Source: Microcoleaceae cyanobacterium UBA11344
GTDB lineage: Bacteria > Cyanobacteriota > Cyanobacteriia > Cyanobacteriales > Microcoleaceae
Length of the DNA stretch: 8,028 nucleotides
Direction: 5' to 3'
Assembly: GCA_003483675.1 (NCBI GenBank)
Contig: DMYK01000026.1
Location: forward strand, 7,405 to 15,432
The notes beneath the pieces were generated by a model that was not told where the DNA came from, did no database searches, and saw only the letters and a program-made list of their open reading frames with translations. Below, in pieces: positions 6,396 through 8,028 of the stretch. Position 1 is the stretch's first letter; each line of letters opens with the position of its first letter. A program made the position numbers and the translations under genes.

Positions 6396-6446
6396 AAATC
6401 TGATATTCTCGCAAGGTGGATATTTGGTAGTGTATCCCGAACTTTG

Positions 6447-6470
6447 GGCGATCGCCTAAACAGTTACAAT
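6447..6470 (+). promoter_or_regulatory. Candidate promoter of the holin-like gene, containing a HIP1 palindrome
   Basis: TACAAT at 6465-6470 is a good -10 box, 34 bases before the ATG at 6505. TTGGGC at 6445-6450 could serve as a poor -35 with a short 15-base spacer. Between them lies ggcgatcgcc (6447-6456), which contains the cyanobacterial HIP1 octamer GCGATCGC. The 109-base gap is shared with the divergent pentapeptide gene. Confidence 0.4.
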
Positions 6471-6504
6471 CTTAATTAATAGTGATGGAGATGAAAAAAA
6501 CGAT

Positions 6505-6864
6505 ATGCTAAGTTTTTTCTTAACTTGGGTAGTAGCAGCGGTTTCGCTAGTGATTACAGCTAACATTGTACCAGGTATCACGGTGGTTAGCTTTCCGGCG
6601 GCGATGCTGGCTGCGGTGGTGATCGGGTTTGTGAATGCGGTTGTCAGGCCGATTCTGACATTGCTGACTCTGCCTTTGAGCATTCTTTCTTTGGGTTTGT
6701 TTTTATTCGTTGTGAACGCGATTTCGCTGTCCCTGGCTTCGTGGTTGGCGGGTGTGTTCAGTATCGGTTTTGCGGTTAACGGTTTTTGGCCTGCTTTGTT
6801 TGGTTCAATTGTTTTGTCGTTTGTTTCGGGCTTGATTGGTCGATTTGTGAATGCCGATCAGTAA
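6505..6864 (+). CDS. Phage holin family / YvlD-like membrane protein
   Basis: 119 residues, almost entirely hydrophobic, of the YvlD/'phage holin family 4' group (PF04020 type). Four membrane segments are visible at about 2-22, 30-47, 51-80 and 93-114. The hallmark NAVVRPIL lies at 44-51, followed by LTLPLSILSLGLF. VPGI at 23-26 and the VNGFWPALFGSI stretch before the last helix are also typical. Despite the name, chromosomal members are ordinary inner-membrane proteins of unknown function; no phage genes are nearby. The length is normal. GGAG at 6487-6490 lies 14 bases before the ATG, rather far for a ribosome-binding site. It ends four bases before the convergent cbiG-like gene, and no terminator is visible between them. 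Confidence 0.9.
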   Translation: MLSFFLTWVVAAVSLVITANIVPGITVVSFPAAMLAAVVIGFVNAVVRPILTLLTLPLSILSLGLFLFVVNAISLSLASWLAGVFSIGFAVNGFWPALFGSIVLSFVSGLIGRFVNADQ

Positions 6865-6868
6865 TATA

Positions 6869-7630
6869 TTATCCCAGATATTCGATCGCACAAAACGCCA
6901 CGGCTACTGTTACAGAGCCTGGTTTTTCTCCCAATCGAAATATTTTTTTAGGAACTAAGAGGGGATTTGAACCGCAGATCAACGCAGATGAACGCTGATG
7001 GATGGATATCTGCGTATATTTGCGTTCATCTGCGGTTAAAATTTCTTCCCTAACTGCACAAAGTGCAGCGGCTTCTGCTACACTGGATGTCCCGACTTTT
7101 TGCGCTACAATATTTGAAGGATTGGGAACTTCTACAGAATTTAAAATATTAGCGGCAAAGGTTTTTAAAGGCCAGTTTCGCCCTTGACAAAGTTCGATAA
7201 TTCCGGCTTCATTGGCTTTAGTGTCTATTGTCGCAATACCTGCGATCGCACTTGACGCTAAATCATAGGCGTGACAGACTTGTGTAATCGCACTTTCGAT
7301 TAATTCTCTCGATGTTCCGCCTTCGCAACCTATCCCTACCCACAATACTCTCGGATGCCATTGAACTTTTGGCAAAGCAGATTCTGGCGAGAATCTTCTT
7401 TGCGTAAAACTAATCCAAATTCTCGCTTTGATAGTTGATAAATTATCACCATCCCAAGACAATGAATGTCCTTCTGGTAGAGTAGTTTTCCACAAAGTAG
7501 AACCAACTTCTTGAATAACTTCTACCGTTTCCCCTCTCTTCATAGCCGCCGCGACTCCAGCCCAGTCACCCTCGCCGCGAATCCAACCGCAGGGAATATC
7601 TAGCCGCTCTAAAGTAAATTCATTAATCAT
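6869..7630 (-). CDS. cbiG: CbiG-like cobalamin biosynthesis protein (cobalt-precorrin-5A hydrolase family) with in-frame repeat insertion
   Basis: 253 residues. CbiG opens the delta-lactone of cobalt-precorrin-5A, releasing acetaldehyde, in the anaerobic B12 pathway. Residues about 10-90 resemble the CbiG central domain (GETVEVIQEVGSTLW, LPEGH). Residues 93-253 are the CbiG C-terminal domain: VGIGCEGGTS (98-107), TIDTKANEAGI (134-144), GTSSVAEAAAL (180-190), LLVPKKIFRL (224-233) and the final VTVAVAFCAIEYLG. The N-terminal CbiG domain is absent; full proteins are about 340 residues. An in-frame stop lies 12 bases before the ATG, so it was not missed. Residues 198-221 (from TADERKYTQIS to ICGS) are encoded by a palindromic repeat, placed between two conserved blocks that are normally close together. 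Catalytic ability is therefore uncertain. It is transcribed away from the 7706 gene and converges on the holin-like gene. Confidence 0.88.
   Translation of the reverse strand: MINEFTLERLDIPCGWIRGEGDWAGVAAAMKRGETVEVIQEVGSTLWKTTLPEGHSLSWDGDNLSTIKARIWISFTQRRFSPESALPKVQWHPRVLWVGIGCEGGTSRELIESAITQVCHAYDLASSAIAGIATIDTKANEAGIIELCQGRNWPLKTFAANILNSVEVPNPSNIVAQKVGTSSVAEAAALCAVREEILTADERKYTQISIHQRSSALICGSNPLLVPKKIFRLGEKPGSVTVAVAFCAIEYLG
6970..7037. repeat. Inverted repeat of the CATCTGCGTTCATCTGCGGTT family inside cbiG
   Basis: The left arm (6970-6995) begins aaccgcagatcaacgcagat and the right arm (7012-7037) ends gcgttcatctgcggtt. They are complementary at 22 of 26 positions around a 16-base loop. A decamer rhythm (gatatctgcg, tatatttgcg, ttcatctgcg) is shared with the element at 1431-1475. 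The frame of the surrounding minus-strand gene stays open through the element. Confidence 0.8.
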
Positions 7631-7665
7631 TATAAAGAATTAACAGTCTTCATCGATAAAACTTG

Positions 7666-7671
7666 TATAAT
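7666..7671 (+). promoter_or_regulatory. -10 box TATAAT for the 40-residue repeat protein gene
   Basis: A perfect TATAAT lies 34 bases before the ATG at 7706. No good -35 box is visible; TTAACA at 7640-7645 is 20 bases away, which is too far. It overlaps the minus-strand element at 7670-7678, so the two divergent transcripts may compete for polymerase. Confidence 0.5.
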
Positions 7672-7678
7672 TTTAGCA
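7670..7678 (-). promoter_or_regulatory. Extended -10 element TGCTAAAAT for the cbiG-like gene
   Basis: Read on the minus strand, this is the same TGCTAAAAT as at 1602-1610 and 2818-2826, placed about 40 bases before the cbiG-like ATG at 7630. It overlaps the plus-strand TATAAT by two bases, giving a back-to-back promoter in the 75-base gap. No -35 box is evident. Confidence 0.4.
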
Positions 7679-7705
7679 CAAACTGCAAACAAGACAAAAT
7701 TTAAT

Positions 7706-8028
7706 ATGGTAGAACTAAACCAATTACTGTTAGAGTTTGAAGCCCACCTAAACTGGGACGCAGTGACGGAAGAATGGAAAGAACGTCGCGACTGTTGGAT
7801 GAGCGAGGTGTCAGCAGCAATGGACCCAAAACAGCTAGCAGAATTGCTAGTTGAATTAGAATCAAATTTTCAGCAGGAAGCGGTACAAAGTCAATGGAAA
7901 ATGCTCCGGCAAAGTTGGGTAGAAGAATGTCACATAGCATCGACGCTTGAAGAAGTATCAAGTCTATTGCTGGAACTTGAAAGCAATACAACTTGGGAAG
8001 TAGTGACGGATGAATGGCAGGATAATCG
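7706..8028 (+). CDS. Hypothetical protein built of 40-residue Trp-containing repeats (3'-partial)
   Basis: The frame is open from ATG 7706 to the end of the window: 107 codons with no stop. It divides into three units with a period of exactly 40 residues. Equivalent positions are Leu7/47/87 (in LLLEFE, LLVELESN and LLLELESN), Trp24/64/104 and, in the first two units, Trp31/71. A rough consensus is LLxELExNxxWEAVTxEWKxxRxxW. The protein is acidic, probably all-helical, with no signal peptide, so it is likely cytoplasmic. I do not recognise the family. Upstream, TATAAT at 7666 is a plausible promoter, but no Shine-Dalgarno sequence is present. A 96-codon minus-strand frame in the same place (7701-7991) lacks such order. 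Internal repetition at the protein level strongly supports this frame as the real one. Confidence 0.75.
   Translation, partial: MVELNQLLLEFEAHLNWDAVTEEWKERRDCWMSEVSAAMDPKQLAELLVELESNFQQEAVQSQWKMLRQSWVEECHIASTLEEVSSLLLELESNTTWEVVTDEWQDN

Noticed and set aside
6491..6511. Six-codon upstream ORF (MKKTIC) before the holin-like gene
   Set aside because: It overlaps the real ATG out of frame, has no spaced ribosome-binding site and is short enough to arise by chance.
6456..6683. Minus-strand 75-codon frame opposite the holin-like gene
   Set aside because: It is antisense to a well-supported membrane protein and shows no feature of its own.
6505..6864. Holin-like gene as evidence of a prophage
   Set aside because: The YvlD-type family is common in chromosomes, and no capsid, tail, integrase or endolysin genes lie nearby; the transglycosylase is of the cellular Slt type.
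7701..7991. Minus-strand 96-codon frame opposite the 40-residue repeat gene
   Set aside because: It has no recognisable features, and the plus-strand frame shows exact internal protein repeats that explain the sequence.
1..8028. tRNA, rRNA, riboswitch (including a cobalamin riboswitch before cbiG) or complete insertion sequence
   Set aside because: I looked for conserved arms, a B12-box-like motif and transposase motifs and saw none; the cbiG upstream gap of 75 bases is too short for a cobalamin riboswitch.

Overview
The window looks like chromosomal DNA of a filamentous cyanobacterium of the Oscillatoria/Microcoleus/Phormidium type. The evidence is HIP1 octamers (GCGATCGC at 3530, 4638, 6448 and 7242), a TPR-CHAT protein, a DUF2887 nuclease-like protein, a lumenal pentapeptide-repeat protein and many palindromic intergenic repeats. 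The genus is inferred from style, not from a search.

Layout. 1-1422 is the 3' end of a lytic transglycosylase gene (+). 1423-1640 holds no gene, only two repeat elements and a promoter-like site. 1641-1841 is a broken 5' end of a CHAT-type gene, running with an 11-base overlap into a complete DUF2887 gene (1831-2667). 2668-2860 again holds repeats and a promoter-like site. A full-length TPR-CHAT protease-like gene follows (2861-5308). Convergent to it is a small minus-strand gene (5339-5704) whose 3' end appears frameshifted. Next is a minus-strand secreted pentapeptide-repeat gene (5886-6395), also apparently frameshifted at its end. A divergent holin-like membrane protein gene follows (6505-6864), then a convergent CbiG-like cobalamin gene (6869-7630) interrupted in frame by a repeat. 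Last is a divergent gene running off the window (7706-8028) that encodes a 40-residue repeat.

How it fits together. There is no obvious operon; most genes are single units with their own promoters, on alternating strands. The clearest theme is genome plasticity. A hairpin + promoter + CHAT 5'-end module occurs twice 1.26 kb apart, and the first copy has been cut off by a DUF2887 gene. A palindromic repeat has been absorbed in frame into cbiG. Two neighbouring genes carry small insertions near their 3' ends; undoing these on paper gives endings that look like proper family C-termini.

The best candidate for a functional pairing is the CHAT protease and the small convergent gene. Once its frame is restored, that gene encodes an acidic protein with a hydrophobic Gly-rich C-terminal segment, and its stop codon overlaps the CHAT stop by 4 bases. 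Whether the two act together is inference only.
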